Shown in pieces: positions 1 through 7,616 of a DNA stretch of 64,000 bases. Under the pieces are notes generated by a model. It did no database searches and had not been told where the DNA came from. It was given only the letters and a program-made list of their open reading frames with translations. The position numbers were made by a program, and so were the translations under genes. The DNA comes from RUG11198 sp964600615 (GTDB lineage Bacteria; Bacillota_I; Bacilli_A; RF39; UBA660): the NCBI GenBank assembly GCA_964600615.1, contig CAZRJK010000004.1, forward strand, positions 17,161-81,160. Direction: 5' to 3'. Positions within the stretch are counted from its first letter, which is position 1. The number at the start of each line of letters is the position of its first letter.

Positions 1-244
1 TCTTATTTATAGCCTTTAATGGATATATACCTGTTAATCTATAATCATATATACCAGTAGGTACACCAGGTATTCTAATAATTTTATTTTCATCTTCATA
101 CTTATAATGCAAAGAATCATTATTAACAGTAACTATATATACATCATGCCCTTTTTTCTCTAATGCCTCTTTTAACATTAAAACACTAGTAGTAACCCCA
201 TTAATAAAAGGAACATATGTATCTGTAAAAATACCTATTCTCAT
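1..244 (-). CDS. Glycosyltransferase family 4, N-terminal fragment
   Basis: The gene runs off the left edge; only the first 81 residues are visible. They begin MRIGIFTDTYVPFINGVTTS and continue with EALEKKGHDVYIVTV, the classic N-terminal Rossmann start of GT4 enzymes such as diacylglycerol glucosyltransferases, which glycosylate membrane lipids from nucleotide sugars at the inner membrane face. The ATG at 244 overlaps the upstream flippase-like gene's TGA in an ATGA arrangement, so the two are translationally coupled in a pgk / flippase-like / glycosyltransferase operon. The acceptor cannot be told from this fragment. The lipid-glycosylation role is inference from family and from the neighbouring UPF0104 protein. 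Confidence 0.8.
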   Translation of the reverse strand, partial: MRIGIFTDTYVPFINGVTTSVLMLKEALEKKGHDVYIVTVNNDSLHYKYEDENKIIRIPGVPTGIYDYRLTGIYPLKAINK

Positions 245-1254
245 TTCTTATCACTCTTTCCATACAAAGACAAAGCAAAAGCACCAAATATCATTCCTAA
301 ATAATAACTAACAAATCTCCATATCAACATTAAAGCATTTACCAAAGTACCTCTAATTAAATAACCAAAGAAGAATATAAATCCATATTCTATTCCTCCC
401 GTACCACCAGGAATAGGTACAAAAGAACCAATTGTCATAACATAAGCAGTAGTAACAATAACATGAATAAAATTAAGATTAAGTCCAAAGCCTAACGCAA
501 TAAAATAAGGCATACTATATAAAATAATTATAGCAATAAAATCAATAATAATCATTTTAAATACTTTTAACTTATGCTTACCCAATTCTAAAGCATTATT
601 ATAGAAACCTTCCAAATAATCATTTATTTTATCTCTTATCTTTTCCTCATCTTTAATAATCTTTGTATCAACCCCAAGATGAATTAATTTATCACATAAA
701 AATTTACTTATTTTCTTTCCAAAACTTAATATAAAAGTAATAACCAGAACTAATATATTAATAGTAAAACCTAAAACTACTAATTTCTTAATTAAATGAT
801 CCTCAGGAAACAAATCAAAAATACCATTATATGTAAGAGCACATATACCAACAAAAACAAACGCTATTTGATATATAATAAAATTCTGTAAAGTTATATT
901 AGTAGCCTTAGTAACTCTAATCTTCTCTTTATGCAAATAATATACCTCCATAGGTTGCCCTCCTCCTGCAAAAGGAGTTATCCCATGAAAAAACAATACA
1001 ATAAAATTAAGAAGTAAACACTTATAATAAGGAACTTCTTCATTATTAAGTTTAATAACATTATAATGCGTAATAGCCATCAAAGCCCTACATAAACATA
1101 AAGTTATAACAGCAGCTACAACACATAAATGATTCATATTAATAATAGCACTCATTATCTCATGAAAATTACCCTTCAAAGAAAAATATAATACTAATAT
1201 TAATACAATAAAAATAATAATAAAATTAACTACAAAATTTTTTTTATTTTTCAT
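241..1254 (-). CDS. UPF0104 / lysylphosphatidylglycerol-synthase-like membrane flippase-domain protein
   Basis: A 337-residue polytopic membrane protein. Conserved family segments are visible: FHGITPFAGGGQPMEVYYL near residue 90-108 and PIPGGTGGIEYGF near residue 280-292, both hallmarks of the YbhN/UPF0104 family related to the flippase half of MprF. There is no C-terminal lysyl-transferase domain, so this is a stand-alone membrane module. It overlaps the end of pgk by 11 nt and the following glycosyltransferase by 4 nt, suggesting one transcript. A role in moving a glycolipid or lipid precursor is inference; substrates of stand-alone members are mostly undefined. Confidence 0.85.
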   Translation of the reverse strand: MKNKKNFVVNFIIIFIVLILVLYFSLKGNFHEIMSAIINMNHLCVVAAVITLCLCRALMAITHYNVIKLNNEEVPYYKCLLLNFIVLFFHGITPFAGGGQPMEVYYLHKEKIRVTKATNITLQNFIIYQIAFVFVGICALTYNGIFDLFPEDHLIKKLVVLGFTINILVLVITFILSFGKKISKFLCDKLIHLGVDTKIIKDEEKIRDKINDYLEGFYNNALELGKHKLKVFKMIIIDFIAIIILYSMPYFIALGFGLNLNFIHVIVTTAYVMTIGSFVPIPGGTGGIEYGFIFFFGYLIRGTLVNALMLIWRFVSYYLGMIFGAFALSLYGKSDKK

Positions 1255-2425
1255 CTATTGCACCAATACCTGGAAGAATCTTTCCCTCTAAGTATTCTAG
1301 TGTCGCACCTCCTCCTGTAGAAATATGATAGAATCTACTACTATCACTTAATTTATTTACAGAAGAAACAGAGTCTCCTCCTCCTACTAAACATTTAATA
1401 TTATTATTAACTATATAATCTAAAATACTTTTAGTCCCCTTAGCATATAAATCATTCTCAAATAATCCCATAGGACCATTTATAATAACTCTCTTAGCAT
1501 CACTTAAATTATTACAAAATAATTCAATACTCTTAGGTCCAATATCAAGACCCATCTCATTATCATTAATCTTATCTATATCACAAACACTACATTCATT
1601 ACTATCAATACTATTTGAAACCATATTATCAACAGGAAGTATAATCTTATTAGAGTATTTATCTAACATCTCATGACAAAAAGAAATTGATTCCTCATCT
1701 ATTAAAGATTTACCTATATTATATCCCTTAGATTTCAAAAAAGTATATGCCATTCCTCCCCCAATTATTAATTTATCACACTTAATAATTAGATTCTCAA
1801 TAACTTTAATCTTATCACTAACCTTAGCTCCTCCCATTATTACAACAAAAGGATGAGTATCTTCATTTAATATTCCATCTAATTTATTAACTTCTTCTTC
1901 CACAAGAAAACCAATACCATTAGGTAAAAATTTACTAACACCCACATTAGAAGCATGTTCCCTATGACAAGTACCATAAGCATCATTAATAAATATATCC
2001 CCTAAACCAGCCCAATAACGAGCTAAATCTAAATCACAAGAACTCTCTTTCTTACCATCTAAATCCTCATATCTTGTATTCTGTACTAAAAGAACATCGC
2101 CATTCTTCATATTATTAACTAAATTATCTAACTTACTACCTCTAGTTTCTTCACTAAAAATAACCTCTTTTCCCAATAATTCACTAAGTCTAACACTAAC
2201 AGGATATAAATTATTTTTATCCAAATCAGCTTTTTCTTTAACCTTACCTAAATGTGATAGTATTATCACACTACCACCATTATCTAAAACATAATTAATA
2301 GTCTTTAAACTAGCTTTTATTCTAGTATCATCACTTATAATTCCATCTTTAATAGGTACATTTAAATCACATCTAATAATAACTTTTTTATTATTCAAAT
2401 CAAAATCTTTAATAGTTTTCTTCAC
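1244..2425 (-). CDS. pgk: Phosphoglycerate kinase
   Basis: Glycolytic phosphoglycerate kinase (1,3-bisphosphoglycerate + ADP to 3-phosphoglycerate + ATP), cytoplasmic, 393 residues, normal length. Visible signatures: RCDLNVP near residue 18-24, SHLGK near 57-61, VIMGGAKVSDK near 195-205 and the C-terminal STGGGATLEYLEGK nucleotide-binding loop. The start codon is GTG at 2425 with GGTGAG upstream. A plausible promoter lies just upstream. Other glycolytic genes are not adjacent; pgk is instead followed by two membrane-lipid type genes, overlapping the first by 11 nt. Confidence 0.97.
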   Translation of the reverse strand: MKKTIKDFDLNNKKVIIRCDLNVPIKDGIISDDTRIKASLKTINYVLDNGGSVIILSHLGKVKEKADLDKNNLYPVSVRLSELLGKEVIFSEETRGSKLDNLVNNMKNGDVLLVQNTRYEDLDGKKESSCDLDLARYWAGLGDIFINDAYGTCHREHASNVGVSKFLPNGIGFLVEEEVNKLDGILNEDTHPFVVIMGGAKVSDKIKVIENLIIKCDKLIIGGGMAYTFLKSKGYNIGKSLIDEESISFCHEMLDKYSNKIILPVDNMVSNSIDSNECSVCDIDKINDNEMGLDIGPKSIELFCNNLSDAKRVIINGPMGLFENDLYAKGTKSILDYIVNNNIKCLVGGGDSVSSVNKLSDSSRFYHISTGGGATLEYLEGKILPGIGAIDEK

Positions 2426-2442
2426 TATATCTCACCACTTAA

Positions 2443-2471
2443 ATTATATCAAATAAATACTTCTAAGTAAA
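2443..2471 (-). promoter_or_regulatory. Putative sigma-A promoter of pgk operon
   Basis: Minus-strand TTTACT, 17-nt spacer, then TATAAT ending 18 nt before the GTG start of pgk. The -10 is perfect and the -35 is weak. Confidence 0.5.
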
Positions 2472-2547
2472 TGATAAAACACATCCAAATTAATAATATT
2501 AGTAAAGTAATGTTTTGATAAAATTATTACCCAAACATACTTAATAA

Positions 2548-2576
2548 TTGGCAAAGAACATTATATTTGCTATAAT
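2548..2576 (+). promoter_or_regulatory. Strong sigma-A promoter of the small hydrophobic peptide gene
   Basis: TTGGCA at 2548-2553, exactly 17 nt, TATAAT at 2571-2576. The predicted transcript begins near 2582-2584, right at the left arm of a long-range inverted repeat. Confidence 0.75.
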
Positions 2577-2583
2577 TTATATA

Positions 2584-2820
2584 GGTACATTTGAAATATC
2601 AGATGTTTTTCCCTTTCGTTATCTTTGATAAAAGAAAGGAGTGATATTATGATACACAAAGAAAGAATACGTCTATATAATATAATATTACTTCTTATAA
2701 TCATAATAATTAAATTATTATTTATATAAGAAAAAACATCTGAATTCAACAAAAGTTGATTTCAGATGATCACCTATAGGGACTACATCTGATTCCAACA
2801 ATCAAATGTACCCTTTTTTA
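2584..2820 (+). repeat. Long-range inverted repeat (panhandle) around the small peptide gene, with terminator
   Basis: GGTACATTTGA (2584-2594) is the exact reverse complement of 2802-2812, and ATCAGATGT (2598-2606) of 2785-2793, so transcript ends can pair over about 20 bp. A further hairpin at 2737-2768 (14-bp stem, one mismatch, AAAA loop) competes for the same CATCTGA sequence. A T-run from 2814 follows the right arm, as in an intrinsic terminator. A short MITE with terminal inverted repeats is the alternative reading. Confidence 0.6.
2649..2729 (+). CDS. 26-residue hydrophobic peptide, candidate type I toxin
   Basis: A 26-codon ORF: a basic head (MIHKERIR) followed by an almost pure Ile/Leu membrane segment with one Lys near the end. 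Support that it is real: a 17-nt-spaced promoter at 2548-2576, the ribosome binding site AAAGGAG at 2635-2641 eight nt before ATG, and a T-rich terminator after 2812. CCTTTC (2612-2617) pairs with GAAAGG (2634-2639), with an inner TTATC/GATAA extension, masking the ribosome binding site. Short basic-hydrophobic peptides with sequestered start regions are typical of type I toxins of the TxpA/Bsr/Ldr kinds. Sequence homology to a named family is not recognised and no antisense promoter was located, so the toxin call is inference. Confidence 0.55.
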   Translation: MIHKERIRLYNIILLLIIIIIKLLFI

Positions 2821-2854
2821 TTTTATGCAAATTCTCTTTGACAAATACATTATA

Positions 2855-3115
2855 TCATATATTAAACAATATTACAATCCAAATTATAGAAAACAAATAA
2901 ACTAACTTAAACTTTAATTTTTTAGTCTTATGATGAAATATATGCATACCTAATAAAAAACCAAAACATCCTCCACCAATACATATAGATAATAATTTTA
3001 CTTCACTAATCCTATAACTATCATTTATCGCATTCTTTTTATCAACACCACATAAAAGAAATGCTATTACATTAATTACTATTAAATATATTATAAAATT
3101 CACGAGGTACCTCAC
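2855..3115 (-). CDS. DUF1294 small membrane protein
   Basis: 86 residues with three hydrophobic stretches. The family pattern is visible: a DKxxA element (DKKNAINDSYRISE, near residue 25-38) followed by GGGCFGFLLGMHIFHHKTKK, the glycine-rich turn and H-K-T motif of DUF1294 (YsdA-like) proteins. Function is not established for the family. Its first 44 nt overlap the end of the upstream pseudouridine synthase gene, so it is probably translated from the same mRNA. Confidence 0.8.
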   Translation of the reverse strand: MRYLVNFIIYLIVINVIAFLLCGVDKKNAINDSYRISEVKLLSICIGGGCFGFLLGMHIFHHKTKKLKFKLVYLFSIIWIVILFNI

Positions 3116-3929
3116 TCTTAAAAGTTATTAACTTATTATCTATAGGATTAATTAAACTTATTTTATAATGATGAAGCATTAATCTTTTAAAAGAATTATC
3201 TTTAGAATAATACTTCTTATCCCCCACAATAGGATTACCCATCTCACTCATATGTACTCTAATTTGATTTTTTCTTCCAGTCTCTATATTAATATCTAAT
3301 AAAGTATACTTATTATTATTCTTAATTACCCTATAATTAGTAATAGCTCTCTTACCACCAATATTAGTACTATGAGATACTGTCAATTTATCTTCATATA
3401 AATAATTATCTATTCTACCATCTTTACTAATCTTACCAGATACAACTGCTATATATTTTCTTTCCTTAACAATATCATTCCAATTCTCTTGTAACTTATT
3501 CTTTAACCATTCATGTTTAACAAATATAACAATACCAGAAGTTTCTTTATCTATCCTATTAACAATAAAAGCATATTCTTTCTTATTATTTAAATATTCC
3601 CTAACTTCTCTATATAAAGTATTTTCTTTATCCTTATTTTTATTAGAAGTACTAATAGTAAGTAAACCATTCTCTTTATTAACAACTAAATAATTCTTAT
3701 CCTCATAAATAATACCCAAATCATACTTAACAGAATCATCTATTCTTATCTCATCACCAATATTAACCTTATATGGAAGTTTAATAACCTTATCATTAAC
3801 ATAAATAAAACCTAACTTAACCAAAGACTTAACCTTATTCTTACCAATATTCTCTTTACCAAGATAAGTAATTATATCCTCATTACAAGTTACTCTTATT
3901 ATCCTTTTTTTCATAAGTAATATATTCAC
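3072..3929 (-). CDS. RluA-family 23S rRNA/tRNA pseudouridine synthase
   Basis: 285 residues. An S4-like RNA-binding region covers about residues 10-65 and the RluA/RluD catalytic domain follows. The catalytic motif reads NRIDKETSG at 124-132 with Asp127 as the predicted nucleophile; the usual HRLD is here NRID. The call isomerises uridines in structured RNA; which position cannot be told. The start is ambiguous: GTG at 3929 has AAGAAAGG only 3 nt upstream, whereas ATG at 3914 lacks a good site. The start overlaps the end of the Nudix gene by up to 47 nt. Confidence 0.88.
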   Translation of the reverse strand: MNILLMKKRIIRVTCNEDIITYLGKENIGKNKVKSLVKLGFIYVNDKVIKLPYKVNIGDEIRIDDSVKYDLGIIYEDKNYLVVNKENGLLTISTSNKNKDKENTLYREVREYLNNKKEYAFIVNRIDKETSGIVIFVKHEWLKNKLQENWNDIVKERKYIAVVSGKISKDGRIDNYLYEDKLTVSHSTNIGGKRAITNYRVIKNNNKYTLLDINIETGRKNQIRVHMSEMGNPIVGDKKYYSKDNSFKRLMLHHYKISLINPIDNKLITFKSEVPREFYNIFNSN

Positions 3930-4314
3930 AAGCCTTTCTTAAAACCTCTTTATCATCATCATGAGTAATAACTTCAAAAGCATCTTCTACACCATACCAA
4001 TTAATATCAGCAACTTCTTTATCTTGTTTAACAATATCATCATTAATAGGCATACCTACAAAATATATAACATCCTTAATAACATCTTTCTTAGGACTAT
4101 AAGTATTAACAAACCTAAAACCAGTATCTAATATAACATCCAAATTAGTCTCTTCCTTAATCTCTCTAATAGCAGTCTCTTCTTCCGTTTCATTACCTTC
4201 TACATGACCCTTAGAAAAAGAATAATGTCCTTTATTATGTTTAAGTAAAAGAATATATAATTCATTATCAATATATTTATATACTACTGCTCCACAAGAT
4301 TTTTCTTTCTTCAT
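3883..4314 (-). CDS. Nudix hydrolase, Ap4A hydrolase-like
   Basis: 143 residues. A nearly complete Nudix box begins GHVEGNE at residue 36 and ends REIKEETNL by residue 58, with the catalytic/metal-binding REIKEE glutamates present; the usual glycine before the last position is Asn. The N-terminal KKEKSCGAVVYK and length match small diadenosine tetraphosphate hydrolase-type enzymes. It heads the run Nudix / RluA / DUF1294, all overlapping. Exact substrate is not determinable from sequence. Confidence 0.88.
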   Translation of the reverse strand: MKKEKSCGAVVYKYIDNELYILLLKHNKGHYSFSKGHVEGNETEEETAIREIKEETNLDVILDTGFRFVNTYSPKKDVIKDVIYFVGMPINDDIVKQDKEVADINWYGVEDAFEVITHDDDKEVLRKACEYITYEKKDNKSNL

Positions 4315-4326
4315 TTTATCACCACC

Positions 4327-4345
4327 AAAAAAGGGCTAAAGCCCC
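4327..4345 (-). terminator. Intrinsic terminator of rubrerythrin gene
   Basis: Minus-strand hairpin GGGGCTTTAGCCC followed by six T residues, immediately after the rubrerythrin stop codon. Confidence 0.8.
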
Positions 4346-4348
4346 ATA

Positions 4349-4888
4349 TTAATAATTTTCACTCCTTAATTCAAAATAACTTTGAGGATGAGCACATACA
4401 GGACAAACAGCAGGAGCTTTCTTACCAACAACAATATGTCCACAATTACGACAAATCCAAATAGATTCTCCATCACGAGAAAATACTATCTCATCTTCAA
4501 TATTCTTAAGTAATTTTCTATATCTTTCTTCATGATGTTTTTCTATCTCTCCAACCATTTCAAATTTCTTAGCAATAGCCTTAAATCCTTCTTCTTCTGC
4601 TACCTTAGCGAATTCCTTATACATATCAGTCCATTCATAATTTTCACCATCAGCAGCAGCCTTTAAATTATCAACAGTACCAGGAACCTCTCCCCCATTT
4701 AATTCCTTAAACCACATCTTAGCATGTTCTTTCTCATTATTAGCAGTCTCTTCAAATATAGCAGCTATTTGCTCATAACCATCCTTCTTAGCCTTACTAG
4801 CAAAATAAGTATACTTATTTCTAGCTTGACTCTCACCTGCAAAAGCAGTAAGTAAATTTTGATAAGTTCTACTATCCTTAAATTCCAT
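4349..4888 (-). CDS. rbr: Rubrerythrin
   Basis: 179 residues. An N-terminal four-helix diiron domain carries E19 in AFAGESQARNKYTYF and EETANNEKEH near 46-55. A C-terminal rubredoxin-like knuckle has Cys146, Cys149, Cys162 and Cys165 (CRNCGH and CPVCAHP). Rubrerythrins reduce hydrogen peroxide in the cytoplasm of anaerobes. The gene is monocistronic, with its own promoter (TTGTAA-17-TATAAT) and terminator. This fits an anaerobic host, together with the class III ribonucleotide reductase at 28 kb. Confidence 0.96.
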   Translation of the reverse strand: MEFKDSRTYQNLLTAFAGESQARNKYTYFASKAKKDGYEQIAAIFEETANNEKEHAKMWFKELNGGEVPGTVDNLKAAADGENYEWTDMYKEFAKVAEEEGFKAIAKKFEMVGEIEKHHEERYRKLLKNIEDEIVFSRDGESIWICRNCGHIVVGKKAPAVCPVCAHPQSYFELRSENY

Positions 4889-4911
4889 AACACACCTCTT
4901 TCAACATATTA

Positions 4912-4940
4912 ATTATAACATCTATATAAAACATTTACAA
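4912..4940 (-). promoter_or_regulatory. Promoter of rubrerythrin gene
   Basis: Minus strand TTGTAA at 4940-4935, 17-nt spacer, TATAAT at 4917-4912. The ATG follows with AGAGGTG upstream. Confidence 0.65.
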
Positions 4941-5510
4941 TCAAAAAACATAAAAACCATATATAAATCCACATATAGCACCAACCAAATGACTCATATG
5001 AGAAATCTTATCCCTCTTATTATTAACACAATCTTTTATTTCACCAAAAATATAAAACAAAAATATCAAAATAAAAGTAACAGGAATCTTCCCACTCTCC
5101 AAATTAACCAAAGAAGATAATAATATCAACATAAAAGCAATACCACTAGCCCCTAATATCCTCTTATTACCCATAATAATATTAATTAAGGCCGTAACAA
5201 AAGCTGTAATCAATATCATAACAATTAAATTATAACTACCATACTTTTCCTCTATCATAGGCCCTATTAACAATATATACAAAAAATTATTCCTAAAATG
5301 ATTAAAACCATCATGCCCTAACACATGAGTAAACATCCTAACATAAGTAAAAGGATTAAAAACACTTCCCCTACAACTAGAAAATAATAATTTATTACTC
5401 TTCCCCTTAGTAATATAATTTAAAATAAGAACAATCAAACATATAAAGAAAAAAGATAATATAACCAAAGAATTATATCCAAAATATTCCACATACTCCA
5501 TATCATTCAC
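4941..5510 (-). CDS. Rhomboid-family intramembrane serine protease
   Basis: 189 residues, six hydrophobic segments. The catalytic serine motif GASG is at 120-123 (Ser122) and the partner histidine lies in SHMSHLVGAICG at 170-181, in a later segment as required. The HxxxN-type loop HDGFNHFRNNF at 66-76 matches the family. It cleaves transmembrane substrates within the membrane; targets are unknown. Small GlpG-like six-helix core without extra domains. Confidence 0.9.
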   Translation of the reverse strand: MNDMEYVEYFGYNSLVILSFFFICLIVLILNYITKGKSNKLLFSSCRGSVFNPFTYVRMFTHVLGHDGFNHFRNNFLYILLIGPMIEEKYGSYNLIVMILITAFVTALINIIMGNKRILGASGIAFMLILLSSLVNLESGKIPVTFILIFLFYIFGEIKDCVNNKRDKISHMSHLVGAICGFIYGFYVF

Positions 5511-5537
5511 CTACAATAATTTTATCACATAAAAAAA

Positions 5538-5562
5538 GAAAAATAAATTAAATTTATTTTTC
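5538..5562. terminator. Bidirectional terminator between the variable surface protein and rhomboid genes
   Basis: 25-nt near-perfect palindrome of GAAAAATAAATT and AATTTATTTTTC flanked by A and T runs. It touches the stop codon of the 5562-7406 gene. Confidence 0.6.
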
Positions 5563-7406
5563 TATCTATCAGCCACTATATAAGGACTATTACTAGATCC
5601 ATCACCATCACTAAACTTAATACCATGTTTAAGTGAAACGACAGGACGCACGCCGAGCGGAGTATCCACATAGTTGTAGCTCAAGTAACCCGTAGAGTCG
5701 ACGCGCCACTCGTTGGCATAAGCGTTGCTGGAGTAATGAGGCGACCCCGACCACCAAGTTGTTCCTCCAGATGATGATCCTCTAGATCCATTATATAAAT
5801 AATTATATTTATTTGATGATGAAGAAGCTCCTGCCATTCTTATTTCATCTTCGGTTAAAAGCCCTACAGGATAATCTAATGCTCCATTTCCTATTGCTGA
5901 TAATACAGTAAATTTATCTATATTTCTTGGACATGTTACGATTGGATTTGTTGTTCTTCCTTCTGGTGCAAAAGATAAATAAGTCCTTGTACTTCCTCCA
6001 TCGGGATTCCAACCTGAAGCATTATAATTATTATAACTTCTATCATTACAATAGATTGTATCTTCTATATAGGTGCTATAGCTATTTCCTTTACTATCAT
6101 TAACCCCTTCTATATTATTATAATACCAATAATCTAGTGTTCCAGAAGTTACATTATTTCCTTTAATAGTACTTGATGTTGTATTATAATCTAACATATC
6201 ACTTAAAGCATCACTTACTGATTTTCCGTTAGTCAATGTTATATAATAAGCATAACTACTATCAGTATAATATATATAATATATACTAGGACATGTTCCT
6301 GTTGTATTAAAACAGGTATAATGAGCATTATTTAAGGTATTATAATCATTACTCCAAGTTCCTGTGGATGTCATGGTATTAGTTAGAGTATAAGAGCCAC
6401 CACTATAAGTAAAATCTTTGCCATATAAATAGGCTGTTGCTAATTCACTAGATGTCTTTCTAGCGCAGACATATCTAGTTCCATACATATAGCCTACATC
6501 GGCTAAACTTGTATAATTAGAGTTAAATCTTTTAGAACCTATAGTAGTATTAGCACCAGTATTAGCGCAACTACCATTAGATGGTACTCCATTGTATATC
6601 ATTTTGATTCCACCTGTTTCAGTAGTTCTTACCATTTTAAAACACATATTTGCAAATATTACATTATTATTATCTATATTGCCTCGATAGTAATATATTG
6701 GATAGGCTTGATTTTGTGTTCCTGCTCTTATATATACTCCTTTACCATTAGTATCAGAGTTTATTGCATCAAAATTAATACCAGAACTACTTGATACATA
6801 AGTACTATTAGTATTATCTAATGGAACATTATTTATCATTGTTCTATATAAAGATGATGTCTCAGCTACAGTAGATTCACATATAGCTTCAGCATATATA
6901 TATCCTGAATATGATGTATTACTATATAATCCATGAGATAAACTAGCATCTATCCATACATAGACATCATAAGTTCTACTTGTTGTAGTTAAAGGTATTG
7001 TCGCTAGTAATTGATCTTCATTACTCTTAGTAATAATACCTCCCCCAATAATAGTACTTCCATCTAATACTACATATTTAAAAGCATCATATCCTTCTGC
7101 ACCAACATTAAATGGTACAGAACCACTATTATTATGAATAAATATATCAGCTTCTACATAACCACTATTAGCAGTTTTACTAACAGTAACTGTAGAATGT
7201 GCACCTTCAGTATAATTAGTAGTTGTATTTAAATTAGCTCCAATAACATTAGTACCATTATAACTAACATTACCACAAGAACCAATACCAGTTATTCCAT
7301 TATTATCAGCTTGAATATTATAATAAGCATATGTTCCACCAGTAATAAGTATTATATAAATTAAAAGAATCATTACTAAACTAGAAGTAATTCTTATTTT
7401 CTTCAT
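5562..7406 (-). CDS. Secreted DUF6273-like protein with a putative DGR variable region
   Basis: 614 residues. Residues 1-30 form an uncleaved-looking or SipW-type export signal ending GGTYAYYN. The long extracellular part is rich in Tyr, Ser, Thr, Asn and Gly with many Cys. The C-terminus has the WW.GSP ... GVRPVVSL pattern typical of DUF6273-like / C-type-lectin-like domains, a fold often diversified by retroelements. Residues about 551-589 are encoded by an abruptly GC-rich tract (5640-5755) in an otherwise AT-rich gene. The cell-surface location is inferred. Export and binding partners are unknown. A SipW-like signal peptidase is not in the window. Confidence 0.75.
   Translation of the reverse strand: MKKIRITSSLVMILLIYIILITGGTYAYYNIQADNNGITGIGSCGNVSYNGTNVIGANLNTTTNYTEGAHSTVTVSKTANSGYVEADIFIHNNSGSVPFNVGAEGYDAFKYVVLDGSTIIGGGIITKSNEDQLLATIPLTTTSRTYDVYVWIDASLSHGLYSNTSYSGYIYAEAICESTVAETSSLYRTMINNVPLDNTNSTYVSSSSGINFDAINSDTNGKGVYIRAGTQNQAYPIYYYRGNIDNNNVIFANMCFKMVRTTETGGIKMIYNGVPSNGSCANTGANTTIGSKRFNSNYTSLADVGYMYGTRYVCARKTSSELATAYLYGKDFTYSGGSYTLTNTMTSTGTWSNDYNTLNNAHYTCFNTTGTCPSIYYIYYTDSSYAYYITLTNGKSVSDALSDMLDYNTTSSTIKGNNVTSGTLDYWYYNNIEGVNDSKGNSYSTYIEDTIYCNDRSYNNYNASGWNPDGGSTRTYLSFAPEGRTTNPIVTCPRNIDKFTVLSAIGNGALDYPVGLLTEDEIRMAGASSSSNKYNYLYNGSRGSSSGGTTWWSGSPHYSSNAYANEWRVDSTGYLSYNYVDTPLGVRPVVSLKHGIKFSDGDGSSNSPYIVADR
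5640..5755 (-). other. GC-rich tract resembling a DGR variable region (VR1)
   Basis: About 115 nt, roughly 58% G+C by eye, flanked on both sides by DNA of about 30%. Codons are mostly NNC or G-ending (AGC AAC GCT TAT GCC AAC GAG TGG CGC GTC GAC). The 3' end (CCGCTCGGCGTGCGTCCTG) is the GC-richest piece and would fit an initiation-of-homing element. It encodes the predicted ligand-facing end of the lectin-like domain. No template repeat or reverse transcriptase is in the window. Confidence 0.55.
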
Positions 7407-7582
7407 TTATATCACCTACCTATATACTATGATAAATAAATTATACTAAAAAAATAAAAAGATAGCAATTATTTTACTTATAAACAACTAAAAACATACA
7501 AAATAAACAAATATGCATCATTAAATAATTAATTAAAAATTAAAAAATTATAAATATTATCTAAATAAAAAGGATTTTTCAT

Positions 7583-7606
7583 ATTTATCTAGAATAATAA
7601 TATTAG
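7583..7606 (+). promoter_or_regulatory. Conserved upstream element, copy A (KilA-N gene)
   Basis: ATTTATCTAGAATAATAATA continuing TTAG, 23 of 24 positions identical to 26521-26544 in front of the DUF1016 gene. It sits about 10 nt before the start codon, just upstream of or overlapping AGGAGG. TAGAAT may act as a -10. Confidence 0.5.
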
Positions 7607-7616
7607 GAGGATAATT

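Noticed and set aside
2570..2752. Minus-strand 60-codon ORF opposite the hydrophobic peptide gene
   Set aside because: No ribosome binding site, low-complexity Ile/Leu/Ser content, and it is antisense to a better supported promoter, ORF and terminator on the plus strand.
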